Assembly (NCBI GenBank): GCA_045564455.1
Contig: JBJLHG010000002.1
Span: forward strand, 496,001-560,000
Origin: CASICS01 sp045564455
GTDB lineage: Bacteria; Pseudomonadota; Gammaproteobacteria; Magnimaribacterales; AG-339-G14
DNA length: 64,000 nt
Reading direction: 5' to 3'
The first letter of the stretch is position 1; each line of letters begins with the position of its first letter. This document shows, in pieces, positions 52,930 to 62,946 of this stretch. The translations under genes were made by a program, and so were the position numbers. The notes beneath the pieces were generated by a model, which saw only the letters and a list, made by a program, of their open reading frames with translations, searched no databases and had not been told where the DNA came from.

Positions 52930-54840
52930 ATGTCTCAACTTATGAAAAACGCGCTTTTATGGATGGCAATTGTTGGAATGACTTTTTTTGCGGTGCAAAA
53001 CGTCTATGAAGCATCTCCAAAACAATCAATGAAATATTCAGAATTCATTTCATTAGTAAATAAAGATCAAATAAGCAGCGTATCTTTTAAAGGCGATGGC
53101 TTTACTATAGATGGGACTCTTAGCGATGGCTCATCTTTTACAACTACGAGACCTATTTATGTTCAAGATAACCAATTAATGGATGATCTTTTTGCTCATC
53201 AAGTAGAAGTTCTTGGGGAGCAACCAGAGTCAGATAGCATTTGGTCTCAATTATTAGTAGCAAGTTTTCCAATTTTAATAATATTGGCAATATTTTTCTT
53301 TTTTATGAGGCAAATGCAGGGTGGTGCTGGCGGAAGAGGCGGGCCAATGAGCTTTGGTAAGAGTAAAGCTAAAATGCTTGAAGGCGGAAAAGTTAAAACC
53401 ACTTTTAAAGATGTAGCTGGTGTAGAAGAGGCTAAAGAAGAAGTTCAAGAATTAGTAGATTTTTTAAGAGATCCTTCAAAATTTCAGAAACTTGGGGGAA
53501 AAATTCCTAGAGGAATACTCATGGTCGGTTCTCCTGGAACGGGAAAGACTTTGTTAGCAAGAGCAATCGCTGGAGAAGCCAAAGTCCCATTTTTTACAAT
53601 TTCGGGTTCAGATTTTGTAGAAATGTTTGTAGGTGTTGGAGCTTCTAGAGTAAGAGATATGTTTGAACAAGCTAAAAGACAATCACCATGTATTGTGTTC
53701 ATAGATGAAATTGATGCTGTAGGAAGACATAGAGGAGCTGGTTTAGGTGGAGGCCATGACGAAAGAGAACAAACTTTGAATCAATTACTAGTTGAAATGG
53801 ACGGCTTTGAATCTAATGAAGGGGTAATCATTATTGCTGCTACCAATAGACCTGATGTATTGGATCCTGCTTTATTAAGACCAGGAAGATTTGATCGTCA
53901 AGTTGTAGTTCCTTTGCCAGATATCAAAGGTAGAGAGCAAATTCTTAAAGTTCATATCAAAAAAGTCCCCGTTGCTGACGATGTAGAAGTTTCGTTTATA
54001 GCTAGAGGAACTCCAGGTTTTTCTGGTGCAGATTTAGCAAATTTAATTAACGAAGCAGCTTTATTTGCCGCAAGATCGGGAAAGAAAAAAGTTTCTATGA
54101 GCGAATTAGAGCTTGCAAAGGATAAAGTTATGATGGGTGCAGAAAGAAGGTCAATGGTTATGAGTGAAGAGGATAAAACGCAAACAGCCTATCATGAAGC
54201 AGGACATACTATAGTGGGCAAGCTTCTTAAAGAACATGATCCAGTCTATAAAGTATCTATTATCCCTAGAGGAAGAGCTCTTGGCGTAACAGTGTTTCTT
54301 CCTGAAGAAGATAAATATAGTTTGAGTAAACAAGCTATTTTAGATCGTATTTGCGGACTTTATGGAGGAAGAATAGCAGAAGAATTAATTTATGGAGTTG
54401 ATGGAGTAACTACGGGTGCTTCGAATGACATAGAAAGAGCATCTGAATTAGCCAGAAATATGATTACTAAGTGGGGTTATTCAGAAAAACTAGGACCATT
54501 GAAATATTCTGAAGAACAAGGAGACGAGCCTTTCTTGGGAAGATCTGCAGGAAATTCCTCAACTTCTTTTTCCGATCAAACTTCTGAGTTAATAGATTCA
54601 GAAGCAAAAGATATCATCCAAAAATGTTATGCAAATGCTACTAAAATTCTTACCGATAATTTGGATAAACTTCATAAAATGGCTAAAGCTTTGGTAGAGT
54701 TTGAAACTTTAAACAGTGATCAAATTGATGATATCATGGCAGGAGCATCACCCAGGTCTGGGACTGATGATGATTCAAAGGATAAAAAAAGTTCAGATAA
54801 AATTGATCCTTCGCTATCAGACCCAGCTAATCAAACTTAA
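52930..54840 (+). CDS. ftsH: ATP-dependent zinc metalloprotease FtsH
   Basis: 636 residues. Two membrane helices (near 8-24 and 106-125) flank a periplasmic domain. The AAA+ module has Walker A GSPGTGKT, Walker B CIVFIDEID and the second region of homology ATNRPDVLDPALLRPGRFDRQ. The protease has HEAGH in TAYHEAGHTIVGKLL. FtsH degrades LpxC and sigma-32 in E. coli, which ties it to the lipid A and heat-shock genes in this window. The tail is Ser/Asp/Lys rich. Confidence 0.98.
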   Translation: MSQLMKNALLWMAIVGMTFFAVQNVYEASPKQSMKYSEFISLVNKDQISSVSFKGDGFTIDGTLSDGSSFTTTRPIYVQDNQLMDDLFAHQVEVLGEQPESDSIWSQLLVASFPILIILAIFFFFMRQMQGGAGGRGGPMSFGKSKAKMLEGGKVKTTFKDVAGVEEAKEEVQELVDFLRDPSKFQKLGGKIPRGILMVGSPGTGKTLLARAIAGEAKVPFFTISGSDFVEMFVGVGASRVRDMFEQAKRQSPCIVFIDEIDAVGRHRGAGLGGGHDEREQTLNQLLVEMDGFESNEGVIIIAATNRPDVLDPALLRPGRFDRQVVVPLPDIKGREQILKVHIKKVPVADDVEVSFIARGTPGFSGADLANLINEAALFAARSGKKKVSMSELELAKDKVMMGAERRSMVMSEEDKTQTAYHEAGHTIVGKLLKEHDPVYKVSIIPRGRALGVTVFLPEEDKYSLSKQAILDRICGLYGGRIAEELIYGVDGVTTGASNDIERASELARNMITKWGYSEKLGPLKYSEEQGDEPFLGRSAGNSSTSFSDQTSELIDSEAKDIIQKCYANATKILTDNLDKLHKMAKALVEFETLNSDQIDDIMAGASPRSGTDDDSKDKKSSDKIDPSLSDPANQT

Positions 54841-54845
54841 AAAAT

Positions 54846-55643
54846 ATGCTCTTTGGAGATAAAGAGCTAAATTTTGATACTCCCAAAATAATGGGGATTA
54901 TCAATATAACACCTGACTCTTTTTCTGACGGCGGTAAATTTTTTTCAAAAAAAAGCTCGCAAATAAAACTCTCAAAAGTTCTAAAAGAAATTGATCTGAT
55001 GGAAAAAAATGGAGCTGCTTTTATAGATATTGGAGCTGAGTCCACTCGACCTGGATATACGCCAATTTCCGATCAAGAAGAGATGGATAGAATCCTTCCA
55101 ATTCTAGAAAAAATAAAGGAAATAAATGCAATTATTTCAGTTGATTCTTCAAAAGCTAAAGTTATTAAAGAAGCAATAAAAAATGGAGTAGGATTAATAA
55201 ACGATGTGAACTCTTTAAATGATATTGAATCTAAAGAAGAGTTAAAAAAATCTAACCTACCAATTTGTATCATGCATAAAAAAGAAAAACTATCTCCAAT
55301 GAGTATATGCGAAGAGGTAAGCAACTTTTTTGAAAATAAAATTATTGATTTAACAAGCTTTGGTATCGATGCCAATAAAATTATTATTGATCCAGGATTT
55401 GGTTATGGAAAGACACCCAAAGAGAATATAAATTTATTAGCCAATTTTGATTATTCAAGCTTCAGTAATAAATCATTGGTGGGTCTCTCTAGAAAAGGTT
55501 TTTTAAAGAAAATATCAATCAAAGATGATTTGGATGATGTAAGTATTTCTGCTGCTATAATTTCATTACTTAGAGGGGCAAGTATTATCCGTGTTCATAA
55601 TGTTGCGGATACAATGAAAAAAATGGGAGAGATTTTTGGATAA
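54846..55643 (+). CDS. folP: dihydropteroate synthase
   Basis: 265 residues. Signature motifs: IMGIINITPDSFSDGG near the N-terminus, IDIGAESTRPGYTPIS, LINDVNS, CIMHKK, IIDPGFGYGKTPKENI, LVGLSRKGFL and the C-terminal RVHNV. It joins p-aminobenzoate to the pterin in folate synthesis and is the sulfonamide target. It overlaps glmM by 8 nt, the conserved ftsH-folP-glmM order. Confidence 0.97.
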   Translation: MLFGDKELNFDTPKIMGIINITPDSFSDGGKFFSKKSSQIKLSKVLKEIDLMEKNGAAFIDIGAESTRPGYTPISDQEEMDRILPILEKIKEINAIISVDSSKAKVIKEAIKNGVGLINDVNSLNDIESKEELKKSNLPICIMHKKEKLSPMSICEEVSNFFENKIIDLTSFGIDANKIIIDPGFGYGKTPKENINLLANFDYSSFSNKSLVGLSRKGFLKKISIKDDLDDVSISAAIISLLRGASIIRVHNVADTMKKMGEIFG

Positions 55644-56997
55644 TCTTTTAAATATAGCCAAAAGAAGATATTTTGGGACTGACGGGATTAGAGGCTCTAT
55701 TTCTAAAGAAACCAATCCTGAATTTATTCTTAAGCTTGGATGGGCAGCTGGAACAGTCTTTAAAGAAGAAGGTATTGAGTCAATAATAATAGGAAAAGAT
55801 ACGAGAATTTCTGGCTATATGCTCGAAACTGCCTTGCAAGCAGGAATCATAGCTTCTGGAGTCAATGTAAGATTAGTAGGCCCAATGCCCACCCCTGCAA
55901 TTTCATATTTAGCTAATTCTTTCAAAAAAGAAGCAGGAGTAGTAATTAGCGCTTCACATAATTCATATGAAGATAATGGTATTAAATTTTTTAATGATAA
56001 TGGAAAAAAGATATCTGATTCCCTGGAAGAAAGGATAGAAAAAAAACTAGCTGAAGAAATGACTGTGGTAGAAGCAAAAGATTTGGGAAAAGCGGCAAGA
56101 ATTAGTGATGCAAATGGAAGATATATAGAATTTTGCAAAAGCTGTTTGAAAAGGGATGTTAATTTTTCAAGCTTGAAAATTGTATTAGATGTAGCAAATG
56201 GAGCTGCTTACGACGTCGCTCCAAAAGTTTTCAAAGAATTAGGAGCTGACCTCATTGTAATTGCAGATAAACCCAATGGAATGAATATAAATAAAGATTG
56301 TGGATCTACCAATATAGAATTGTTAAAGAATGAAGTAAAAAAGAATGCTGCAGATTTTGGTTTAGCTCTAGATGGTGATGGAGATAGATTGATTTTTGTA
56401 GATGAGAATTCTGAAATACTTGATGGAGATGAAATTTTATATGTTTTAGCAAGAGATAAATTTGAAAACCAAATTACTTTGGGACCTAAAGGAATAGTTG
56501 GAACTACAATGACTAATAAAGGCCTTGAAAAAGCATTAAGAGATCTGGGAATTGATTTAATCAGATCAGATGTTGGCGATAGACATGTACTTCAAAAGTT
56601 AGAAGAGCTGGACTGGAAATTAGGGGGGGAACAATCAGGTCATATTATGTGTTTAGATTTCGCAAATACAGGTGACGCAATAGTCTCATCTATAAAGTTT
56701 TTAGAAGCCATATTATTTTCTAAAAAATCCATTAGACAATTACTCAAACCTTTTAAAAAATACCCTCAGATTTTAACCAACATTAAAACCGCTAAAGCTG
56801 AAAAAATCCTTAATAATAAAATTTTTAACTCTCTTCTGAAGAAATTTGAAAAAGAAATAGAAAATTTTGATGGCAGAATAAATGTAAGAAAATCTGGAAC
56901 AGAATCAATGATTCGAATAATGGTAGAAAGTTTCGATGAACAGGAAACTATAAATGTATCGAATCAACTAACAAAGGCTGCTCAGCAAATAGCATAA
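55636..56997 (+). CDS. glmM: phosphoglucosamine mutase
   Basis: 453 residues, TTG start overlapping folP. YFGTDGIRG is at 12-20, preceded by about 9 residues more than usual, so the true start could be later. The phosphoserine is Ser107 in VVISASHNSYEDNGIKF, the metal loop is DGDGDRL, and GGEQSGHI and the C-terminal RKSGTESMIRIMVE (phosphate binding) are intact. It converts glucosamine 6-phosphate to the 1-phosphate for UDP-GlcNAc, feeding peptidoglycan and LpxA. Confidence 0.97.
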   Translation: MDNLLNIAKRRYFGTDGIRGSISKETNPEFILKLGWAAGTVFKEEGIESIIIGKDTRISGYMLETALQAGIIASGVNVRLVGPMPTPAISYLANSFKKEAGVVISASHNSYEDNGIKFFNDNGKKISDSLEERIEKKLAEEMTVVEAKDLGKAARISDANGRYIEFCKSCLKRDVNFSSLKIVLDVANGAAYDVAPKVFKELGADLIVIADKPNGMNINKDCGSTNIELLKNEVKKNAADFGLALDGDGDRLIFVDENSEILDGDEILYVLARDKFENQITLGPKGIVGTTMTNKGLEKALRDLGIDLIRSDVGDRHVLQKLEELDWKLGGEQSGHIMCLDFANTGDAIVSSIKFLEAILFSKKSIRQLLKPFKKYPQILTNIKTAKAEKILNNKIFNSLLKKFEKEIENFDGRINVRKSGTESMIRIMVESFDEQETINVSNQLTKAAQQIA

Positions 56998-57726
56998 ATG
57001 AAATATTTAATTGCTAATTGGAAAATGAACGATGTAGATGTCTCAAATTGGCTTGAGGATTTTCTATCTTTAAGCTTAATGAATAAATCCTTAGAAATAA
57101 AAGTATGCGCAAATTTATATGATGTAAAAGATATTGTTGATGCTTCATTGCCAGAGAATACTATTTTTAAAGAACCTTTTTGGATGGCTCAAGATGTTTC
57201 AAAAAATAAAGAAGGTGCTTATACAGGACAAATTTCATCTAAATTATTAAACAAGATAGATGCTGGATGTTTGATAGGGCATTCAGAATTGAGAGAAGAA
57301 AGCGATACAAACGAAATCGTTCATTTAAAAGGAATTAGATTAAAGGAGGAAAAAGTTTCTCCAGTATTGCTTTGTGTGGGAGAAAGTTTAAATATTTTAG
57401 AAGCGAACAAAAGAGAAGATTTTATTAGAGAACAACTTGATTCTTATTTCAAAGATGGTCTATTTCCTGACATTATCGCTTATGAGCCTTTATGGGCTAT
57501 AGGGACTGGTGTTTCTGCTGATAAAAGAAATATTGAAGATGCTATGTCAATAATTTCTAAATTTCTTGAAGAGAACGATCATAAAAACCTTCCTATTCTT
57601 TATGGGGGTAGTGTTTCTTCAAAAAATATTGAAGAGATTCTTTCAATAACTTCAGTTTCTGGATGTTTAGTGGGAAATTCTTCGCTAGATGGTAAAGAAT
57701 TTGCTAGAATCGCCAAAAAATTTTAG
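56998..57726 (+). CDS. tpiA: triosephosphate isomerase
   Basis: 242 residues. Catalytic residues are visible: Lys in IANWKMN, His in GCLIGHSELREE, Glu in IIAYEPLWAIGTG, and the phosphate loop ILYGGSVSSKN with GCLVGNSSL. It interconverts dihydroxyacetone phosphate and glyceraldehyde 3-phosphate. It abuts glmM and precedes secG by 3 nt, as in Pseudomonas. Confidence 0.97.
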   Translation: MKYLIANWKMNDVDVSNWLEDFLSLSLMNKSLEIKVCANLYDVKDIVDASLPENTIFKEPFWMAQDVSKNKEGAYTGQISSKLLNKIDAGCLIGHSELREESDTNEIVHLKGIRLKEEKVSPVLLCVGESLNILEANKREDFIREQLDSYFKDGLFPDIIAYEPLWAIGTGVSADKRNIEDAMSIISKFLEENDHKNLPILYGGSVSSKNIEEILSITSVSGCLVGNSSLDGKEFARIAKKF

Positions 57727-57729
57727 AAA

Positions 57730-58041
57730 ATGTTAAATATACTTGTTGGATTGCAGATAGTTATAGCTATTGTTTTGGTTTTAATAATTCTTCTTCAAAA
57801 TGGAAAAGGGGCTGATATTGGTTCAGCATTTGGAGGTGGAGGCAACAACGCTCTATTAGGGCCTGCTGATTCAGCTAATTTATTGACTAAGCTTACTTGG
57901 TTTTTTGTTTTTTTATTTTTTATCAATACAGTTGCAATATCTGTATATCAAAAATATTCATTTGAAGCAGAATTAGAAGTTTTATTAGACGAGCCTCTAA
58001 AACAAATAGCTCCCAAAGAGATTGAAAATTTACCAGATTAA
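57730..58041 (+). CDS. secG: protein translocase subunit SecG
   Basis: 103 residues with two membrane helices (about 3-20 and 52-72). The motif LILLQNGKGADIGSAFGGGGNNALLGP between them is the SecG signature. SecG assists SecYE-SecA protein export. An acidic tail follows. The tRNA-Leu gene begins 11 nt after the stop, so tRNA and mRNA are likely in one transcript, as in E. coli secG-leuU. Confidence 0.96.
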   Translation: MLNILVGLQIVIAIVLVLIILLQNGKGADIGSAFGGGGNNALLGPADSANLLTKLTWFFVFLFFINTVAISVYQKYSFEAELEVLLDEPLKQIAPKEIENLPD

Positions 58042-58052
58042 TCTAATTTATT

Positions 58053-58139
58053 GCCGAAGTGGTGGAATTGGTAGACACGCTACCTTGAGGGGGTAGTGAG
58101 CTTATGCTCGTGGAGGTTCAAATCCTCTCTTCGGTACCA
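58053..58139 (+). tRNA. tRNA-Leu (anticodon GAG)
   Basis: 87 nt with encoded CCA. Acceptor stem GCCGAAG/CTTCGGT (first pair G-U), anticodon stem-loop CTACC-TTGAGGG-GGTAG with anticodon GAG, a long type II variable arm (TGAGCTTATGCTCGT) and T arm GGAGG-TTCAAAT-CCTCT. It follows secG, the same place as leuU (also GAG) in E. coli. Confidence 0.96.
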
Positions 58140-58204
58140 TAAACAACTTTATATTTATTTATCTTTAAGCTAAATAGTCCATTCAAAACCCTTATTTCTT
58201 GCGC

Positions 58205-58233
58205 TTGACCTTAATAGCCCTTCTACATATACT
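58205..58233 (+). promoter_or_regulatory. sigma-70 promoter of tRNA-fMet/rimP operon
   Basis: TTGACC (58205-58210), a 17-bp spacer and TATACT (58228-58233) form one of the best promoter matches in the window. Transcription should begin near 58240, a few bases before the tRNA, and could continue into rimP-nusA-infB. A C-rich CCACG follows the -10, resembling the GC-rich discriminator of stringently controlled promoters. Confidence 0.82.
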
Positions 58234-58246
58234 CCACGAACTTAAT

Positions 58247-58323
<77 letters not shown>

Positions 58324-58326
58324 ATT

Positions 58327-58350
58327 TAGGCCCTTTATGGGCCTATTTAT
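58327..58350 (+). terminator. hairpin in the rimP leader, weak terminator or attenuator
   Basis: TAGGCCC (58327-58333), loop TTTAT, GGGCCTA (58339-58345), then ATTTATTATG-like T-rich sequence without a long T run. It lies between tRNA-fMet and rimP (start 58363). Gammaproteobacterial rimP leaders often contain such a terminator-like hairpin, so partial read-through into the operon is likely; it may also define the tRNA 3' end. Confidence 0.55.
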
Positions 58351-58362
58351 TATGATTTAGGT

Positions 58363-58818
58363 ATGAATTTGATAGATGAATTAAAAGCAACATTAAGTCG
58401 AGATATTAAAAATCTTGGCTATTTGTTATGGGGTTTAGAAGTTTCAGGTAAACACAACTCAAGACATATAAGAGTTTTTATAGATAATGAGAACTCCTCT
58501 ATTACACTGGAAGATTGTGAAAAAGTAAATATTCAAGCAAGAGAAGTTTTAGAAAATTCAGATTCCTTAGAATTTAATTATAGCTTAGAGATATCCTCGC
58601 CTGGAATTGATAGGACTTTTTTTGAGATTGAGCAATTGAAAGCCTATGTTGGAGAGGAAATCCAAGTAAAATTTGAAGCAGATTCACATAAACAAACGGT
58701 ATTGGGTAAACTTATTTCAATTTCAGAGGATTTCATCGAGATAGACAACTCAAAAAAAGGTAATTTAAAAATAAGTTTAGATAATTATTTAACCTCAAAA
58801 TTAATTTATAAGGCATAA
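58363..58818 (+). CDS. rimP: ribosome maturation factor RimP
   Basis: 151 residues, the family size. It has GYLLWGLEVSGKHNSRHIRVFIDNENSSITLEDCEKVN and YSLEISSPGIDRTFFEIEQLKAYVGEEI, both RimP motifs. RimP helps 30S maturation. First protein gene of rimP-nusA-infB-rbfA-truB-rpsO, 2 nt before nusA, downstream of initiator tRNA. Confidence 0.96.
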   Translation: MNLIDELKATLSRDIKNLGYLLWGLEVSGKHNSRHIRVFIDNENSSITLEDCEKVNIQAREVLENSDSLEFNYSLEISSPGIDRTFFEIEQLKAYVGEEIQVKFEADSHKQTVLGKLISISEDFIEIDNSKKGNLKISLDNYLTSKLIYKA

Positions 58819-58820
58819 AA

Positions 58821-60290
58821 ATGAATGAAGAAATTTTATTAATAGCAGAATCAGTATCAAATGAAAAAGATCTTCCTAAGGAAACCATTTTTGAAGCAAT
58901 AGAGCTAGCATTAGCTAGCGCTGCTAAGAAAAAGTTTACTGACGAAGTTTCTATTAAAGTAGACATCAATCCTGAAACTGGAGAATACGAATCTTTTAGA
59001 ACATGGGAAGTAGTAGACTTCGAAACTTATGAAGATTCAAATATTCACATACTTGTAGATAGCGATCACGCTGAAGAACAAGGTTACAAAGTAGGAGATT
59101 TCTATAGGGAGCCAATCGATAATCCAGAATTTGGAAGAATAGCTGCTCAAGCAGCAAAACAAGTTATAGTTCAAAGAGTTAGAGATGCTGAAAGATTAGA
59201 GGTAATCAAAAAGTTTAGAGCTTATTTAGGCACTTTGATTAATGGAACGGTCAAGAAAGTTACACGAGAATTAATAATTGTTGATTTAGGAGATAATGCA
59301 GAAGCTTCTTTATCCAGAAGAGATCTTGTCCAGGGTGAGATTTATCGAGTCGGAGATCGAATAAAAGGAATTTTGGAAGAAAGCGTCAGAGAAAATAGAG
59401 GCTCACAATTAATTTTAAGTAGAAGTAGTAAGGAAATGGTTGTTGAGCTTTTTAAACTTGAAGTTCCAGAAATTGCTGAAGAGGTTATTCAAATTAGATC
59501 TGTCGCAAGAGATTCAGGGACAAGGACTAAAATAGCTGTTAAAACTAATGATGTTCGAATTGACCCTGTAGGAGCATGTGTAGGTATGAGGGGTTCTAGA
59601 GTTCAGGCAGTTTCAAATGAATTAGGAAATGAAAGAATAGATATTGTTGTCTGGGATGATGACCCTGCAAAGCTTTTGATAAATACTCTATCTCCAGCTG
59701 AGGTTACCTCTATCGTGATGGATGATGATACCGGAACAATGGAAGTAGTTGTTAAAGACGAAAATCTTGCTCTTGCTATAGGAAGAAACGGTCAAAATAT
59801 AAGACTTTCTTCTGAATTAGTTGGATGGGAGATTCAAATAAGTGGTGAAAATGACAATCTAGACATCACTGATTCACCAGAAAACGCATTAATAAAGTTT
59901 ATGGGTGTTGACAAAGATTTAGCTCTTAAACTAATTGAAAATGATTTTGAAACGGTCCAAAAAATTTCTCAAGCAGAACCATCAGATTTGGAAAAAATTG
60001 AAAATATAGATATCGAGATTAGCGAAACCCTGATTGAAAGAGCTGAGGAAGCTTTATTAGAAATTGCACTTGCTGATATTGAAGATGAATCAGAAGATAT
60101 AAAGCCTGATGTAGCTATAGAAACTATTAAATCTCTTAATAAAGAATTTATAGAGCTTTTATCGGCTGCTGACATAAATAATAAAGATGATTTAGCTGAT
60201 TTAGCCTCTGATGAACTTGCCCCAATTTTAAATATAGATGAAGAGGAAGCAGGAAAAATAATTATGGAAGCCAGAGCCGATTGGTTTTAA
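58821..60290 (+). CDS. nusA: transcription termination/antitermination factor NusA
   Basis: 489 residues. The N-terminal RNA polymerase-binding domain (to about 130), the S1 domain (GTVKKVTRELIIVDLGDNAEASLSRRDLV), two KH domains (DPVGACVGMRGSRVQAVSNEL and ALAIGRNGQNIRLSSELVGWEI) and two C-terminal acidic repeats (about 355-489) are visible, the E. coli-type architecture. It modulates pausing and termination. Confidence 0.98.
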   Translation: MNEEILLIAESVSNEKDLPKETIFEAIELALASAAKKKFTDEVSIKVDINPETGEYESFRTWEVVDFETYEDSNIHILVDSDHAEEQGYKVGDFYREPIDNPEFGRIAAQAAKQVIVQRVRDAERLEVIKKFRAYLGTLINGTVKKVTRELIIVDLGDNAEASLSRRDLVQGEIYRVGDRIKGILEESVRENRGSQLILSRSSKEMVVELFKLEVPEIAEEVIQIRSVARDSGTRTKIAVKTNDVRIDPVGACVGMRGSRVQAVSNELGNERIDIVVWDDDPAKLLINTLSPAEVTSIVMDDDTGTMEVVVKDENLALAIGRNGQNIRLSSELVGWEIQISGENDNLDITDSPENALIKFMGVDKDLALKLIENDFETVQKISQAEPSDLEKIENIDIEISETLIERAEEALLEIALADIEDESEDIKPDVAIETIKSLNKEFIELLSAADINNKDDLADLASDELAPILNIDEEEAGKIIMEARADWF

Positions 60291-60312
60291 ACAAAATTAA
60301 TAGAAGAAAATA

Positions 60313-62637
60313 GTGAATGTAAATCAGTTATCAAAAGCAATAGGTTATGATCCTAAGAATCTTCTGATTCAAATGGCAGCCGCTGGACTCTCGCATAAAT
60401 TAGAAACTGATGAAGTAAGTAACGAAGACAAAAAAATTCTTCTAACTTTTTTAAAGTCAGCAAAAAAAACCTCAAAAAAAACAATCTCTCTTAGAAAAGA
60501 CTCAGCAAGCTCAAGTTCTCCTAAAAAAGGAGTTTCTATTACAAGGTTGAATCAAGCTGAAGTTGAAACAAAATCACCAGCAAATGCTGATCTGGCTGGT
60601 TCAATAGATTTTGATGCTGCAGAAGCAAAGAGAAAAGATGCAGAAAAAAAAGTTGAAGATGAGAAACAGGCAAAGGCTCAAGAAAAACAAAATCAAGTAG
60701 TTAAAAGAATTAAAAAACCTTCTTCTGCCGATATAAAATCAAAAAAAACAGTATTTACGCCTTCAAAATCTTCATTTAAATCAAAAGCAGATTCAAAAAA
60801 AAATAAAAGAGAGTTAGAAGGAGAAAAATTCTTAGAAACGAAACTTACCAATGTCCAGGAATTTGAAAAACCAACTGAATTTATTCAGAAAGAAGTAAAA
60901 ATTCCTGAGACTATATCTGTTTCGGAATTAGCAAAGCAGCTATCTATTAAATCTAATGAGTTAATTAAGTCTCTCATGAGTAATGGGGTAATGGTTACTT
61001 TGAATCAATTGATTGATCAGGAAACTGCATTGGTAGTAATCGAAGAGCTAGGACATATAGGAATTCCAGTTACTGAAAATGAAGAAGAAGAAAATCTGAT
61101 AGAAAATATTGTTTATGAGGGCGAAGAGGAGCTTAGAAATCCAATTGTTTCAGTATTAGGACATGTTGATCATGGAAAAACTTCGATATTAGACTTTATT
61201 AGAAAATCGACAGTCGCTGACTCAGAACAAGGCGGAATTACTCAAGGAATAGGTGCTTATCAAGTAGATCATAATGATTCTTTAATAACATTTATTGATA
61301 CACCTGGTCATGCAGCTTTTTCTCAAATGAGAGCAAGAGGAGCAAATTCTACAGATATAGTTGTTTTAGTGGTTGCCGCAGATGATAGTGTCAAACCGCA
61401 AACTGAAGAAGCTTACAATCATGCTAAAGAAGCTGGCGTCCAAATAATTGTAGCTTTAAATAAAGTAGATTTACCCGAATCTGATATAGAAAAAGTAAAA
61501 GGTGATCTTTCAGCTATAGGATTAGTACCAGAAGACTGGGGCGGAGATACCCAAATGATTCCTGTATCTGCAAAAACAGGCGACGGAATGGATGATTTAC
61601 TAGAAAGTATCCAGTTAGTATCAGAATTAATGGAATTAAAAACAAATCATAGCGGTCCAGCTTCGGGGATTGTTCTTGAATCTGGTGTTAGAAAAGGTGA
61701 AGGAGCGGTTGCCACTTTATTGGTTCAGAAAGGAACACTAAAACCTGGAGATTTAATTTTAGTTGGAGATCAATCTAGAAAAATTAGAAGCATTAAAGAC
61801 TTTAATGAAGAAACTATAAAAAATGCTCCTCCTTCATCTCCTATTTTTATTTCTGGCCTCGATTCTCCACCTGATGCAGGGGATGAATTTATAGTTGTCA
61901 AAGATGAAAAAGCAGCTAAGACACTTTCTGAAAATAGAGCTAGCAAAATGAGAGATAAACGATTAGCTCAAAAAGGTGTTTTGAATTTAGAAAGCATGTT
62001 CGCTAATGCTGGAGAGGGTGTTAAGCCTTCCATTAATTTGATTTTAAAATCAGATACAAATGGATCTTTGGAAGCACTCAATGGAGCTGTAGGAAATATG
62101 AAAGTTGATGATGTTTCAATTAAAGTTGTGATGGACTCAGTTGGACCTATATCTACAAATGATGTCAATCTTGCTATTGCCTCAGAGGCTTGCATTTATG
62201 GGTTTAATGTTCGGGCAGATAAAACAGCAACTAATCTTGCAGAAAATGAAGGCATAACAATTCAGTACTTTGGGATAATTTATGACCTTATTGATGCAGT
62301 CAAATTATTAATAGAAGGCTCTTTAGATCCAGATATAAAAGAAACAATATTAGGTACAGCTAAAGTGAAGGATATTTTCAAGTCACCAAAGTTTGGGTTT
62401 ATTGCTGGTTCTATGGTTGAAGATGGAACAATCTATCCGAATAAAAATGTAAGAGTAATTAGAGATAACACAGTTATTCATGAGGGTATGCTTGATTCTT
62501 TAAGAAGATTCAAAGACGAGGCAAAGGAAGTCAAAAGCGGAACAGAGTGTGGAATCGGCATAACAAATTATACTGATATTAAACAGGGCGACGTAATAGA
62601 AGTATTTCAGAGAGATGAAATAAAGAGAAAATTATAA
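60313..62637 (+). CDS. infB: translation initiation factor IF-2
   Basis: 774 residues, GTG start, shorter than the 890 of E. coli because the N-terminal linker is reduced. IF2_N-like helices start at NVNQLSKAIGYDPKNLLIQMAAAGL; a Lys/Ser-rich linker follows. The GTPase has GHVDHGKTSILDFI, DTPGHAAF and NKVDLP, then domains II, III and the fMet-tRNA-binding IV (SMVEDGTIYPNKNVRVIRDN). It brings fMet-tRNA to the 30S subunit; the initiator tRNA is encoded just upstream. Confidence 0.98.
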   Translation: MNVNQLSKAIGYDPKNLLIQMAAAGLSHKLETDEVSNEDKKILLTFLKSAKKTSKKTISLRKDSASSSSPKKGVSITRLNQAEVETKSPANADLAGSIDFDAAEAKRKDAEKKVEDEKQAKAQEKQNQVVKRIKKPSSADIKSKKTVFTPSKSSFKSKADSKKNKRELEGEKFLETKLTNVQEFEKPTEFIQKEVKIPETISVSELAKQLSIKSNELIKSLMSNGVMVTLNQLIDQETALVVIEELGHIGIPVTENEEEENLIENIVYEGEEELRNPIVSVLGHVDHGKTSILDFIRKSTVADSEQGGITQGIGAYQVDHNDSLITFIDTPGHAAFSQMRARGANSTDIVVLVVAADDSVKPQTEEAYNHAKEAGVQIIVALNKVDLPESDIEKVKGDLSAIGLVPEDWGGDTQMIPVSAKTGDGMDDLLESIQLVSELMELKTNHSGPASGIVLESGVRKGEGAVATLLVQKGTLKPGDLILVGDQSRKIRSIKDFNEETIKNAPPSSPIFISGLDSPPDAGDEFIVVKDEKAAKTLSENRASKMRDKRLAQKGVLNLESMFANAGEGVKPSINLILKSDTNGSLEALNGAVGNMKVDDVSIKVVMDSVGPISTNDVNLAIASEACIYGFNVRADKTATNLAENEGITIQYFGIIYDLIDAVKLLIEGSLDPDIKETILGTAKVKDIFKSPKFGFIAGSMVEDGTIYPNKNVRVIRDNTVIHEGMLDSLRRFKDEAKEVKSGTECGIGITNYTDIKQGDVIEVFQRDEIKRKL

Positions 62638-62638
62638 T

Positions 62639-62944
62639 TTGTTTAACTCACTTCCGTACAAAAGATCTCAAAGAGTTGCTGATTCAATTAGAAAAGAAGT
62701 TGCATCTATTTTCCTTTTCAAAGTTAATGATCCTAGATTGAAAAATCTCACTATAACTAACGTAGTAGTTTCAGATGACCTTTCGAATGCAAAAATATTT
62801 TTTTCAATACAAACAAGTCTTCAGGATATGAAAGAAATAAACAAAGGCTTGAAGAAATCTAAAGGATTCATTAGGTCAATGTTAGGAAAATCTCTAAGCT
62901 TAAAAAAAGTGCCAAATATTTCTTTTTATTACGACGAATTATAA
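62639..62944 (+). CDS. rbfA: ribosome-binding factor A
   Basis: 101 residues, TTG start 1 nt after infB. RSQRVADSIRKEVASIFLFKVNDPRLKNLTITNVVVSDDLSNAKIFFS is the RbfA KH-like fold; the C-terminal tail seen in E. coli (133 residues) is shortened, ending ISFYYDEL. It acts in 16S 5'-end maturation and cold adaptation. It ends 2 nt before truB. Confidence 0.95.
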   Translation: MFNSLPYKRSQRVADSIRKEVASIFLFKVNDPRLKNLTITNVVVSDDLSNAKIFFSIQTSLQDMKEINKGLKKSKGFIRSMLGKSLSLKKVPNISFYYDEL

Positions 62945-62946
62945 TC